A stretch of DNA of 64,000 nucleotides from Oleispira antarctica RB-8 (lineage in GTDB: Bacteria > Pseudomonadota > Gammaproteobacteria > Pseudomonadales > Oceanobacteraceae): assembly GCA_000967895.1 (NCBI GenBank), contig FO203512.1:3533531-3597530 (forward strand), given 5' to 3'. Positions 24,553 through 34,209 of the stretch are shown here, one piece after another (positions within the stretch are counted from its first letter, which is position 1; each line of letters starts with the position of its first letter). A program made the translations under genes and the position numbers. A model generated the notes under the pieces. That model saw only the letters and a list, made by a program, of their open reading frames with translations, did no database searches and was not told the DNA's origin.

Positions 24553-25773
24553 CTAGAAGCTTTCGTGTGGACCAAACACTTCATAATGAATGCGATCGTC
24601 ATTGACACCCAGAGTGACCAATTGCTGTTTCGCAAACTGCATAAACGCCACAGGGCCGCACAGATAAAAATCGCCCAACGCTAAAGGTAATTGCTCTTCT
24701 ACCGAGACAAGGTCCATAAAACCGTGATGAATATCGGCCTGCTCAAGAGTTTCCGACTTATACCAAGTCAGAGCCTTTACCTTATTTTTCTGCACGAGGC
24801 TGGTTAAGCGCTTTTTAAATGAATGCTGAGCGCTATTTTCACACGCGTGTAAAAAATGTATTTTTTGCGGAGCACTTTTTTGTAAAGAGCCTTCTTCTTT
24901 AGAGCCTTGCTCAGCGAGCAACGTTTCTAACATCGACTGCATCGGAGTTAAACCGACCCCTGCTGAAATTAAAACAACGGGGGCAGCAGTTTTGTTTAAA
25001 AAGAAATCACCAGCCGGAGCATACAAGGTCACTTCATCAGCTAAGCGTAAGCCATCGTGCAAATAGTTTGAAACAATGCCGGGCTTACCGACGATTTCTC
25101 GTTTTACAGAAATACGATAGCTTTCGCCATTGGCTTTATCTGATAAAGAATATTGGCGAATTTCTTTAAATTCACTTTGCTTCGGCTGCACTTCAATGCC
25201 GATATATTGCCCGGCCTGATAATCAATAACAGGGCCGCCATCGACAGGTTCGAAAACCAAACTTTTTACCAATTCAGATTCAATGCGCTTCTCAACCAAT
25301 TTGAATTGTCGGCCACCCTTCCAGCCACCTTTCAATACTTCGCGCTGCTTATAAAGCTCACCTTCACGAGCAATAAAAATAGCCGCTAGCGCTTGGTACG
25401 CAACAGTCCAAGCTTCTTCAACATCGGCAGTGAATTGCTCTGGCACGAGTTCACGCAGGGTTTCGATTAAATGATGTCCCACTAAATCATAGTGTTCTGG
25501 CTGAATATTAAGGCTGGTATGCTTTTGCGCGATACGCTCAACCATCGATAGCAGCTGCTCAACGTTATCTAAGTTTTTAGCGTAAGCTGCAATCGCAGAG
25601 AATAAGGCAAATGATTGCTTACCCGAAGCCTGATTACTCATATTAAAAATATTTTGAGCTTCTGGGTTATGAGTAAATAAACGATTATAAAAATAATCGG
25701 TGATCGCACTGCCTGAGGCTTCTAATAATGGAACGGTACTTTTTACTAACTGAATGTGTTCGTTGCTTAACAT
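24553..25773 (-). CDS. hmp: Flavohemoglobin, nitric oxide dioxygenase
   Basis: 406 residues: a globin domain (1-140) with proximal His85, distal Tyr29 and Gln53, and Tyr95, all at the classical Hmp positions; then an FAD-binding domain (IRQYSLSDKANG) and an NAD-binding domain (VGLTPMQSML, FYLCGPVAFM). It converts NO plus O2 to nitrate in the cytoplasm using NADH. It lies downstream of a small membrane-protein gene and divergent from norR, with a sigma54 promoter and NorR sites between, so it is very likely NO-induced. Confidence 0.96.
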   Translation of the reverse strand: MLSNEHIQLVKSTVPLLEASGSAITDYFYNRLFTHNPEAQNIFNMSNQASGKQSFALFSAIAAYAKNLDNVEQLLSMVERIAQKHTSLNIQPEHYDLVGHHLIETLRELVPEQFTADVEEAWTVAYQALAAIFIAREGELYKQREVLKGGWKGGRQFKLVEKRIESELVKSLVFEPVDGGPVIDYQAGQYIGIEVQPKQSEFKEIRQYSLSDKANGESYRISVKREIVGKPGIVSNYLHDGLRLADEVTLYAPAGDFFLNKTAAPVVLISAGVGLTPMQSMLETLLAEQGSKEEGSLQKSAPQKIHFLHACENSAQHSFKKRLTSLVQKNKVKALTWYKSETLEQADIHHGFMDLVSVEEQLPLALGDFYLCGPVAFMQFAKQQLVTLGVNDDRIHYEVFGPHESF

Positions 25774-25888
25774 CGTTTCTTCTCTTTTCTTTCTGTGTCT
25801 GACTTTCTAAGTCGTTGAGTCTTTGTATTTCTATTAGCTTCTTTGAGCTATTTTTTCTGTCTTTTATTATTTTTGCGACATAAATTAA

Positions 25889-26158
25889 TCATAAAACTTC
25901 GCCAAACCCTTTTAAGGCAATACAACGCATGATGTAGCCAAATTTAATCGACACAGCAAATAACAGCATCGAAATATGACCTGCCACTTGAACGCCTAAG
26001 CTAAAGTGATCAACAAAGACATAGCTCACCTCTATCGCCAAAATCGTGCCGATCAACCCTAATAACATAAGCCAGTTTCCTCCCAGTAAAAGCCACTGAA
26101 AGCGCTCCGCATCAGGTATAGAAGGTAAGTGCGCTGAAAACTTAAAATGAGAGTACAT
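25889..26158 (-). CDS. Small two-helix membrane protein in the NO-induced operon
   Basis: 89 residues with two or three hydrophobic segments (about 25-47 and 55-80) and a short polar N-terminus containing a DAERFQWL motif. No family recognised. It is the first gene behind the sigma54/NorR promoter and precedes hmp by 115 bp, so it should be made together with Hmp under nitric oxide stress. A role in NO sensing, respiration protection or membrane anchoring of Hmp is possible but unproven. Confidence 0.65.
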   Translation of the reverse strand: MYSHFKFSAHLPSIPDAERFQWLLLGGNWLMLLGLIGTILAIEVSYVFVDHFSLGVQVAGHISMLLFAVSIKFGYIMRCIALKGFGEVL

Positions 26159-26210
26159 AGTCGTTAACCTCGAGTTGAATAAATCATAATCTATCTCGTT
26201 TACTAGCTAT

Positions 26211-26227
26211 TGCGAAGATCGTGCCAA
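26211..26227 (-). promoter_or_regulatory. Sigma54 promoter of the hmp operon
   Basis: On the minus strand the bases read TTGGCACGATCTTCGCA, matching the sigma54 consensus YTGGCACGrNNNTTGCW at all but one position, with the essential GG and GC ten bases apart. It lies 53 bp before the membrane-protein start codon. Confidence 0.88.
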
Positions 26228-26280
26228 TCAATAATATCTTTATTTTTCAATGACTTAAGATAATACCCATCACGGTAAGA

Positions 26281-26291
26281 GTCATATTGAC
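26281..26291. promoter_or_regulatory. NorR binding site 1
   Basis: GTCATATTGAC is a perfect GTCA-N3-TGAC inverted repeat that also fits GT-N7-AC, the described NorR enhancer core. It lies upstream of the sigma54 promoter at enhancer distance and is divergent to norR. Confidence 0.75.
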
Positions 26292-26306
26292 TCACTGCAA
26301 TTCTGA

Positions 26307-26317
26307 GTCAATAAGAC
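26307..26317. promoter_or_regulatory. NorR binding site 2
   Basis: GTCAATAAGAC fits GT-N7-AC and lies 26 bases (start to start) from site 1. Multiple NorR sites are known to be required for oligomeric activation. Confidence 0.65.
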
Positions 26318-26390
26318 TCGAATGTGTTATATTGAATATTATTTACATTAATCACCCAAAAACCATTACCGATGACTATGGACGCCTTCC

Positions 26391-28004
26391 ATGACCAACA
26401 TCCCTTACACTTCGCTGATTGAACTGGCCATTGATCTAAGCAGTGGCTTGATCAATGAAGATAGATTCGAACGCTTATTAACCACGGTTCGTAAAACCAT
26501 ATCTTGTGATGCGGTGGTTTTACTGGCACGCCAAGGCGAGCAGCTTAAGCCACTAGCACTACAAGGCTTGAGCTCAGAGACTTTAGGCAGACGTTTTGAA
26601 ATTAATGAACATCCTCGTTTTCAAAAAATTGCGCAGAGCACGACCCCTGTAAGATTTGAAAGCAACAGCCCATTGCCCGACCCATATGATGGATTACTCT
26701 TGGCGATGGAAGGCGATTTACCCGTTCATTCCTGCATGGGATTTCCTTTATTATTTGAAGACTCTCTCATTGGTTTATTAACCCTTGATAGTCTAACGCC
26801 CAACAGTTTTGATGATATTCCTCAGCGCACTCTTGACGTTATTTCTGCGATGTCAGCCGCGACACTAAAAACCGCGCTCACTTTGGACTTGCTAGAACAA
26901 CATGCCTCTCATAGTCGTCAGCTAGTAGCCGAGTTAACTCACGAAGCATTAATCAAAGATGGCGGTGAGATCATTGGCAATAGCCCTGCCATGAATAAAT
27001 TAAAGAAAGAAATTCAAATCGTTGCCCAATCTAATTTCACCGCGTTAATTTCAGGCGAAACAGGTGTTGGTAAAGAATTGGTTGCCAGAACGCTACACCA
27101 ACAATCAAGTCGTAGCGAAGGTCCATTAGTTTATGTAAATTGTGCAGCGCTGCCAGAAAATCTCATTGAAAGTGAACTTTTTGGTCATCGTAGAGGTGCG
27201 TTTACTGGAGCCAATGAAAACCGTTCGGGTAAATTCACCATCGCCGATGGTGGCACGTTATTTCTTGATGAGATTGGTGAAATACCTTTAGCCGTGCAAA
27301 GTAAATTACTGCGGGCCCTGCAAAGCCAAGAAATTCAAGCCGTGGGCCAAGATAAAACCCATACCGTTGATGTTAGAATTATTGCCGCGACTAATCGTAA
27401 TTTAGTAAAAGAGGTTGAGGCCGGTCATTTTCGTTCCGATTTATTCCATCGTTTAACGGCGTATCCCATTCATGTGCCAGCGTTAAGAGAACGTGGCAAT
27501 GACACAGCGCTATTAGCAGGGTATTTTATTGAACAGATTCGTCGTCGATTAGGCATTCAACAGATTAAGTTTGCACCAGAAGTAACTCAGTATTTAAAAC
27601 ACTATGATTGGCCAGGAAATGTACGTGAACTCGAACATACCATTAACCGTGCAGCGTTAAAGGCGAATAATAGCCCACTGTTGAGCGCCCTAGAGAAAGG
27701 TTTAGTTACCATTGAGCTGTCTCATATTGGGCAACTGGTTGGTAATTCAGAGTCCGATAGTGGACCAGAGCAGACAACTGTCGCTCCGCTTAGTCCTATA
27801 GAGCCTAATTTAATATTTTCGGCCTCTGAGATAGGAATAAAGTCAGCAACTGAAGAGTTTCAGCGCCAACTTATTTCCAATGCACTGAATCAACACCAGG
27901 GAAACTGGTCTGCCGCGGCACGCCAACTCAAAACAGATCGCGCAAACTTAAGTCGTATGGCAAAGCGTCTTGGGATTAATATTATTAAAACAGTACAACA
28001 CTAA
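26391..28004 (+). CDS. norR: Nitric oxide-responsive sigma54 activator NorR
   Basis: 537 residues: an N-terminal GAF domain binding a non-heme iron that senses NO (the DPYDGL segment holds the conserved aspartates, here residues 97 and 100), the AAA+ domain with Walker A (GETGVGKEL) and GAFTGA at 269-274 that contacts sigma54, and a C-terminal Fis-type helix-turn-helix ([24 protein letters not shown]). It activates the divergent hmp operon when NO is bound. Confidence 0.95.
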   Translation: MTNIPYTSLIELAIDLSSGLINEDRFERLLTTVRKTISCDAVVLLARQGEQLKPLALQGLSSETLGRRFEINEHPRFQKIAQSTTPVRFESNSPLPDPYDGLLLAMEGDLPVHSCMGFPLLFEDSLIGLLTLDSLTPNSFDDIPQRTLDVISAMSAATLKTALTLDLLEQHASHSRQLVAELTHEALIKDGGEIIGNSPAMNKLKKEIQIVAQSNFTALISGETGVGKELVARTLHQQSSRSEGPLVYVNCAALPENLIESELFGHRRGAFTGANENRSGKFTIADGGTLFLDEIGEIPLAVQSKLLRALQSQEIQAVGQDKTHTVDVRIIAATNRNLVKEVEAGHFRSDLFHRLTAYPIHVPALRERGNDTALLAGYFIEQIRRRLGIQQIKFAPEVTQYLKHYDWPGNVRELEHTINRAALKANNSPLLSALEKGLVTIELSHIGQLVGNSESDSGPEQTTVAPLSPIEPNLIFSASEIGIKSATEEFQRQLISNALNQHQGNWSAAARQLKTDRANLSRMAKRLGINIIKTVQH

Positions 28005-28054
28005 TTATTGACCGCAAAATAAACCTCATAGAATACTCCTACCACTTTGACTAG

Positions 28055-28070
28055 GCTGTAATATTACAGC
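28055..28070. repeat. Perfect 16-bp palindrome between norR and the zinc-ribbon gene
   Basis: GCTGTAATATTACAGC is fully self-complementary and abuts the zinc-ribbon stop codon. It can form a hairpin in either transcript and may help end the two convergent genes, but no T-run follows. Confidence 0.4.
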
Positions 28071-28616
28071 TTATTCATAATTTAAATATTGCAGTATCTG
28101 AATACGCTGAGGTGAATCACTCAGCCACTGCCTAATACTATCTGCTTCTTTAACCGTTTCTTCACCTAGTACATCTACAAAACGCTGACGGCGAGTTTCT
28201 TCCGTCACTTGCTTACGCACCTGTCGCTGCCACTGTTCAGTAAAAACCGCAGGCATCTTTGAACCTAGATTAAGTGACTTTAATAATGACCACTCACCTT
28301 TATCCAGCCAAGCCTCATCACAATTAGTACATAAATCTAAGCGGTTATCATGGCCACTGGAGATTCGATACTTAGTCATAATTCGACTGCACTTTGGACA
28401 GCCCATTGCAGCGTGAGTATTTTCAGCGGCTTCAACTTGCACCTCTTCTGCCGGCATATTCTCAGTGCCAGCCGCAATGCCAAAACGCTCAGCCCAATCT
28501 CGATAATACAAAAGAGAAACGAATACACCTTCGCATTCATTACATCCCATCGCTGATAAACCTTGATCCATCTTTGTTGGGTGTAAATCTGGGCTTTTAC
28601 ATTTTGGGCATTTCAT
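28071..28616 (-). CDS. Zinc-ribbon protein of the zf-TFIIB type
   Basis: 181 residues with two zinc-ribbon knuckle pairs: CPKC near the N-terminus with CNEC, then CPKC with CTNC. The C-terminal half is helical and basic. It is the last gene of the minus-strand PspA/flotillin cluster, 33 bp after the giant ATPase. Such ribbons often recruit partners, so I infer an adaptor for the ATPase; nucleic acid binding is also possible. Confidence 0.7.
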   Translation of the reverse strand: MKCPKCKSPDLHPTKMDQGLSAMGCNECEGVFVSLLYYRDWAERFGIAAGTENMPAEEVQVEAAENTHAAMGCPKCSRIMTKYRISSGHDNRLDLCTNCDEAWLDKGEWSLLKSLNLGSKMPAVFTEQWQRQVRKQVTEETRRQRFVDVLGEETVKEADSIRQWLSDSPQRIQILQYLNYE

Positions 28617-28649
28617 TTTTGCTTCCTTACTTTCTAAATTTAGATCGCT

Positions 28650-31600
28650 CTAATTTTTATCAATTTTTTTAGCCGTACTTTTAATACTGTATTCAGCCTC
28701 CAAAGCCCTTAACTGTGTTGAAATTTCTTTCATCTTGTCATGGGTTTTTAAATCGATATCAATTTTACGATCCATTGAACGCACGATAGGGAAGATACTA
28801 TTTTCCATGGTATCGGCGAGCGCTTTCAGTATTTTTTCCAGTCCTGGCACAGGTTGATTTATAACTTCAATCTTCGGTGCTGGTTGCGGTGGAGTTTGCT
28901 TCGCTGATTGCTGCGCGATCAATTTTATACCAGAAGAGATGATCGATGAGAATTGACTCATCGATTGATTCAGACCTTGTAGTTGCTCAATACTCGCAGC
29001 TTCATAAGGCCGCTCTTCGCTTCTACGCTGAGCTTCTTCATTTCTTAACAAAAGCTCTGACTCTATTCGCTGCTGCTTATCTTTCTCACGAATTTGATTG
29101 GACTGCTCGGCATTTTCTCCAAGAGACTTCACACCCTTTACAAGATCGACAAGCTGCCCAATAACTTTTCCACCCACATCAGCATCATCACCGCCCATGG
29201 CTTTATTACGAATAAAGTCGGCTTTAATTTTCGCCCAGCGAGTCGCTTCTTCATCCGTCATTTCACCGCGCAGTTCAGCAAGCTTCAATAAGTTTTCTTC
29301 AGAGCCATTGGTTAATAACTGTGATTCACCGACATAATGATCGGCAATCATCTGCATTAGTTCGCTATGATTCATAACCGAAGATACCTTCTCGGCCATT
29401 TTATTCATATTACGATAACTACCTTGTAACCTGAATGACGGCTCAATACGGTATTCATCTGACTGTGCAGCCGAAGCGATATATTGCTGATTGATTTTCA
29501 ATACCACGTCTTGAATCACAAACAATTTTTTCAATACTGCTGTTATTTCATTGATCTCTGCCCCACTGTACTGGTGGCTTAAATCGGTGGTGGCAATATT
29601 TTCACCTTGAGTCATGCGCACGATTTTATACAAGTCGTTTAAGTCGCGTGTCGCTAACGGTGCTAATACGGTATTCGACGTCATACAGTTCTCGACGTAA
29701 CTCAAGGCAAATTGTTCATCCATGCCCCCTAGAATGTCACCTAGGTTATAAATGTCTGCACGGTTCGCCAACATGTCCGGAACCTGAAAAGCTTCACCGG
29801 TTTCGGTATAAGGATTACCGGCCATAACGACACAGAATTTCTTGCCGCGCATATCATAGGTTTTGCTTTTACCTTTCCATATACCTTCGATGCGACGAGT
29901 ACCATCACATAATGAAATAAACTTCTGCAAAAACTCAGGATGCGTATGTTGAATATCATCCAGATACAGCATTACGTTGGTGCCCATTTCTAGACCTAGA
30001 TTTAACTTCTCTAGCTCTTGGCGGGCAGTCGCATTAGGCGCTTGTTCTGGGTCTAGCGATAAAACGTCATGCCCTAATGAAGGACAATTAATTTTCATGA
30101 AGATCAAACCTAAACGGCTTGCGACATATTCCATCAGGGTCGTTTTACCGTAACCTGGTGGTGAAATCATCATTAATAAGCCCATTAAATCAGAACGTTT
30201 ATTCTCACCTAACGTCCCCATTTGCTTGGCTAAATTATCACCAATTAATGGCAAATAAGATTCATTAATTAAACGGTTACGCACAAACGAGCTGAGTGGC
30301 TTCGGCTTAAACGACTCAAGACCGAGTAAGTCTCTTTCCTGTTCAATAATTCCCTGACGCATTTTATGATAGTGATGAAAGCCGGTAACAACACGTTGTT
30401 GATGATCGTCTAAACGTTGTAAGAATTCATCAATCGCCAACGTCATCGTTTGCTTATCAATTCTAGGATGGTCACCTAATAAACCAGTAATGGTTAACTC
30501 AGTATCGACTTCCGTTGGACGACGCTCAATTCGACCTTCAGCATTGATCATCGCTACGGCTTCAGGAATGTAACGAGATAAGTGTGCTAATCCTTTACCT
30601 TCTACCAAAGCGGTCAACCAGGACTGGGTTAAACTCCAACGCTGTGCCACTTTTCCTTTAAGCGTATCCAGTGTGCTATGAAGTTTTCGCCAAGAAGAAG
30701 AGTCTAAAGAATGCTTCAATTCATCAACGAGTTTCTGAGCATATTTACTGGCAATGAATTCAATACGATCACGGCTTAACTCATGCACTAAATAATCAGC
30801 ACTGCGGTTTAATTCATGTTGCGTTGACGGCAAACCATAATGATGATTAAAATCTGTTAATGCTTCTAGTATTTCAGTCCGTAATAATTGAATGGCTTTA
30901 TTATTATTGAAAATGTCTTTCATTTGAAAAGCTGATTGCGCGCGTTCGTGCCAGCTTTGAGTTTGGACTTTTAAGCTTAATAAATTATCAGCTGCATTCG
31001 CTTCTAAGTGCTGAATATTAGCCCAGAAAATTTGTGCCAGCCCACGACATAAAGGATCAAACCTTAGTTGGTCGGCACTGTCCATTGCGGGTATTAACTT
31101 TTGTAGTAGCAATACCGCATCATGATCATGAATGCCTTTTTCATAACCTTCTTTATAGCGAGGATTGGCAAAGTCACGTACCAAACTACTCAGTTTATCC
31201 TCATCTAATAACGCATGATTAAGCAACTCATTATTCAGATCATCCGTATTGTTATCAGCTGCTTGAATAATTAAGGCAACTAAGTATTCACTGCGATAAA
31301 CATCAGGGCTTTCTGATTCAATAGCCATTTCCCAGTAAGGTCTTAATTCTAAAAGATCGGTACGGGTTAGCTCTTCAAAATAATCAGTACCCGTTAAGTG
31401 AATATTTAATTCACCATCTCTCGGCACGATGGTTAGATCAAGCTCTTGTGTGTTGACACTGAATTTATGACGTGGGCCAAGCTTAATAACATTGCCGCCA
31501 TCTTCATAAATATCGGTTTTATCTCTTAGTGAGCGTAACGCTTGCTCTTTAATTGATTTAAAACGCGATTCAATATCATCAGCTTTAACTGCATTTTCTA

Positions 31601-34112
31601 GGTCGCGTAAACGCTCGACCATGTCGTGGGTTTTAAGCACTAATGAATCAGAGGCAAAATAGGTATTAAGTTGCTCAGCATCGGTAAACTTTAACGAGCG
31701 ACGCTCGATGCTGCTTAAAATACGATTCGCAGCATCCGTCACCGATTGCGCTTTGCGCAGTCGTTCATCAAGCAGCTTCTGTTTATGGCCTTCGAAAGAT
31801 TGATAAACTTCATCTCTCTTCGCCATTATGTCACTGAGAAATTCTTCGAAGTCGCTGAACTGACTTTCTAATTCCTCTAATTGCACTAACAAGCGAGATA
31901 GCTGTTCATCGCAACGCTCAGGTGTTGTCGACATGCCCAAAGCGTTAGTAATACTTTGCGAGAATAATTTGAATTGAGCACTAAACTGAGCAACAGCTTC
32001 TTCTGAACCTACTGATTTCTGCTTGTGCTTAGCGGCCGCTCTACTTTGATTCAGTTTTGAATACACTTCAGAAATTGAATCGATAATACGTGTACGTATA
32101 GTGGCATCATTCACTTTAAGCGAAGACATCAATTCTGATAATAGATCGAGACCAGAAGCGGTTTCTTCGATCTGCTCGATAATTGGTATTAATACGGCAA
32201 TGGTTTCCGCATTATCGACTTCGCTATCGAACGCCTTGATTTTATCAAAATACGGTAATAGTGCCGCTTCCTGCGATAAGAACTCAACCGTGCTTTCACT
32301 GAGCTTTTCTTGCGCCTGAATTAGTTGCTGATCGAGTTCTTCTAGACGAGCGGTATCAATGTAGCGATTTTCTTTGATGGTGGCTAAGTGGCCACGCTGT
32401 TGGCGCAATGAATTTAACGCCGCCACAAATTCTTCCGCTACCTGCCAGTTTTCAGGACGAATAGAGGCAATGAGCTTCTGCTGCTCTTCTTCTGCATTCG
32501 CCATCGCCAGTTGAGATTGTTGACGAATACTTTGAACTTTCTCGAACTCATCAATAACAAGCTCAGAAGTTTTGGATATCTGTTTGATTAAAGCCGCTAT
32601 CGAATTATTTTTATCGACAAGCGCTTCTTGGCTATTTGAGTATTCTTCAATCCAATAGTGTGAATCAAAAAAACGATTAGCAGTCTTACTCAGTTCTTCA
32701 TAAATTCTTGCCGATACGGTCTGATCTGAAATCATTCGGTGCAAGCTGTACAGGTCGGAGACACCCCGCACTAATGAGGCATTACCTATTTTTCCGAAGA
32801 AGCTCTGACTCACGTCTGCACGGCTGGCGTAATCAGCACTAACGTAGGCTGTTTGCCAAATTTGCATGGGATGTATACGCGTCGGCTCACTCTCGGCCGA
32901 AAAGATCACCAGCATGCCATCTTCTGCTAAAGCATAGCCGTGACCATAAATAGGGTTTTGCATTGATTTGCTGATTAGGTTGTAAGAAAACAAACCAAAT
33001 AAACCCTGCTCAGGTTCATAAAAAACAAATAATACATCTTCACCATTAGGGGATTTAATCATGCGCTTAAATTTAAGCGATTGACCATCTTCAAGTGAGG
33101 CTAAAGCATCCCCTTCAAATTTTTTCATTTCCCCTGTTTGCAGGTAATAACCGCCAGGAAATATAATGCCGTGATCTTCAGGTAACTGAACACAAGACTG
33201 ACCAATATCGTCAATTTTAACGACTTCGTCGGTTAATGAATTAAAAACAAAATAACGCCACTGCTCTTCACGATAAGGCAGTATTTTTAACAGTATAAGT
33301 GCACCCAGACTGGCATAGAAGAACTGGCCATCATCTAAGGATTGAGTTTTGTCTTCAACCGGCTCACTATAAATACCTTTACCATTTTCGGTATTGTTCT
33401 CAATCTTAATGGTTAAATCACCATTAATTGTTTCTACAAATACTTTATCAAGAATATTGATGTGCGAATGGCGACCATGCACCGTATTCTCACGATCTGT
33501 CGCTGTCCATTCAAAATCGTATGCGCTAGGTAATTGAATATCACGTTCGCCGCGATTATCAATGTACGTTATATCTTTACCATCAGCCGAGACAGACCAA
33601 CGGAAAACGCGAATGTCTTCTAAGCGTTCACCAATTTGAAAGCCTGCTAGCAACTTGCCATCTTTTACCGTTAATTGCACAAGATGAGTTTGCTTGTAAT
33701 AACGATATAATTCTAGAAAGTCACTTTGAAAAGATGCCGATGTTAAAAAACTATCTTGATGGTTTACAGCTTCAAGGCTGTAGTTTTCACCTTCAATGTT
33801 TAACTTAAATAACGAAAAAACATCATCAATATGAGTTTCTTTTTTTAATCCGATAAAAACATTATAACCAAAAAGAAGGTAATCACCGATTTGAACCATA
33901 TCGCGGGCGATACAGTTATTTTCTGTGCGTACACGAACTCGGGAAATAACACTAAGATCTGAACTTCCAAATTCAGATAAGCGCGCATCATTTAAAGTGC
34001 GAGCTTGTTGATTCAATAACCGCCCTTGCTCGACTAAGCGCTTACGAATAACTTCATAGGCACCACCTTCTGCAACGGCATTTTCGACTTGATTGGGATT
34101 TTGTTCAGCCAT
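28650..34112 (-). CDS. Giant AAA+ ATPase with coiled coils and a beta-rich N-terminal region
   Basis: 1820 residues, no membrane segment. Predicted order: short N-terminal helix; a beta-rich region (about 60-430) that looks like a propeller-type repeat domain; a long coiled coil (about 470-930); a helical stretch; the AAA+ domain (about 1290-1550) with Walker A (SPPGYGKTT, Lys1323), Walker B (MLYLDDIQH, Asp1385/1386) and a sensor-1-like MAGNP; and a C-terminal helical part after a proline-rich linker (KQTPPQPAPK). Relatives are annotated only as DNA repair ATPase or AAA protein without proof. Position with flotillin, YqiJ-like, PspA and YjfI proteins argues for membrane stress work, possibly remodelling PspA or SPFH assemblies. 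ATG with AAGGA nine bases before. Confidence 0.85.
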   Translation of the reverse strand: MAEQNPNQVENAVAEGGAYEVIRKRLVEQGRLLNQQARTLNDARLSEFGSSDLSVISRVRVRTENNCIARDMVQIGDYLLFGYNVFIGLKKETHIDDVFSLFKLNIEGENYSLEAVNHQDSFLTSASFQSDFLELYRYYKQTHLVQLTVKDGKLLAGFQIGERLEDIRVFRWSVSADGKDITYIDNRGERDIQLPSAYDFEWTATDRENTVHGRHSHINILDKVFVETINGDLTIKIENNTENGKGIYSEPVEDKTQSLDDGQFFYASLGALILLKILPYREEQWRYFVFNSLTDEVVKIDDIGQSCVQLPEDHGIIFPGGYYLQTGEMKKFEGDALASLEDGQSLKFKRMIKSPNGEDVLFVFYEPEQGLFGLFSYNLISKSMQNPIYGHGYALAEDGMLVIFSAESEPTRIHPMQIWQTAYVSADYASRADVSQSFFGKIGNASLVRGVSDLYSLHRMISDQTVSARIYEELSKTANRFFDSHYWIEEYSNSQEALVDKNNSIAALIKQISKTSELVIDEFEKVQSIRQQSQLAMANAEEEQQKLIASIRPENWQVAEEFVAALNSLRQQRGHLATIKENRYIDTARLEELDQQLIQAQEKLSESTVEFLSQEAALLPYFDKIKAFDSEVDNAETIAVLIPIIEQIEETASGLDLLSELMSSLKVNDATIRTRIIDSISEVYSKLNQSRAAAKHKQKSVGSEEAVAQFSAQFKLFSQSITNALGMSTTPERCDEQLSRLLVQLEELESQFSDFEEFLSDIMAKRDEVYQSFEGHKQKLLDERLRKAQSVTDAANRILSSIERRSLKFTDAEQLNTYFASDSLVLKTHDMVERLRDLENAVKADDIESRFKSIKEQALRSLRDKTDIYEDGGNVIKLGPRHKFSVNTQELDLTIVPRDGELNIHLTGTDYFEELTRTDLLELRPYWEMAIESESPDVYRSEYLVALIIQAADNNTDDLNNELLNHALLDEDKLSSLVRDFANPRYKEGYEKGIHDHDAVLLLQKLIPAMDSADQLRFDPLCRGLAQIFWANIQHLEANAADNLLSLKVQTQSWHERAQSAFQMKDIFNNNKAIQLLRTEILEALTDFNHHYGLPSTQHELNRSADYLVHELSRDRIEFIASKYAQKLVDELKHSLDSSSWRKLHSTLDTLKGKVAQRWSLTQSWLTALVEGKGLAHLSRYIPEAVAMINAEGRIERRPTEVDTELTITGLLGDHPRIDKQTMTLAIDEFLQRLDDHQQRVVTGFHHYHKMRQGIIEQERDLLGLESFKPKPLSSFVRNRLINESYLPLIGDNLAKQMGTLGENKRSDLMGLLMMISPPGYGKTTLMEYVASRLGLIFMKINCPSLGHDVLSLDPEQAPNATARQELEKLNLGLEMGTNVMLYLDDIQHTHPEFLQKFISLCDGTRRIEGIWKGKSKTYDMRGKKFCVVMAGNPYTETGEAFQVPDMLANRADIYNLGDILGGMDEQFALSYVENCMTSNTVLAPLATRDLNDLYKIVRMTQGENIATTDLSHQYSGAEINEITAVLKKLFVIQDVVLKINQQYIASAAQSDEYRIEPSFRLQGSYRNMNKMAEKVSSVMNHSELMQMIADHYVGESQLLTNGSEENLLKLAELRGEMTDEEATRWAKIKADFIRNKAMGGDDADVGGKVIGQLVDLVKGVKSLGENAEQSNQIREKDKQQRIESELLLRNEEAQRRSEERPYEAASIEQLQGLNQSMSQFSSIISSGIKLIAQQSAKQTPPQPAPKIEVINQPVPGLEKILKALADTMENSIFPIVRSMDRKIDIDLKTHDKMKEISTQLRALEAEYSIKSTAKKIDKN

Positions 34113-34157
34113 AGCGAGATCCTTGTGTTCTTACGATTGTCGTTCCAGACGAAGAGT

Positions 34158-34184
34158 AGGAGAGCATAATTGCTATACTCTCCT
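34158..34184 (-). other. Intercistronic hairpin between flotillin and the giant ATPase
   Basis: AGGAGAG and CTCTCCT pair around a 13-base interior that can pair further (AGCA/TGCT). No T-run follows, so it is more likely an mRNA-stability or translation element than a terminator. Confidence 0.35.
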
Positions 34185-34209
34185 GTATTAGCTTAAATAC
34201 TAAATCGTA

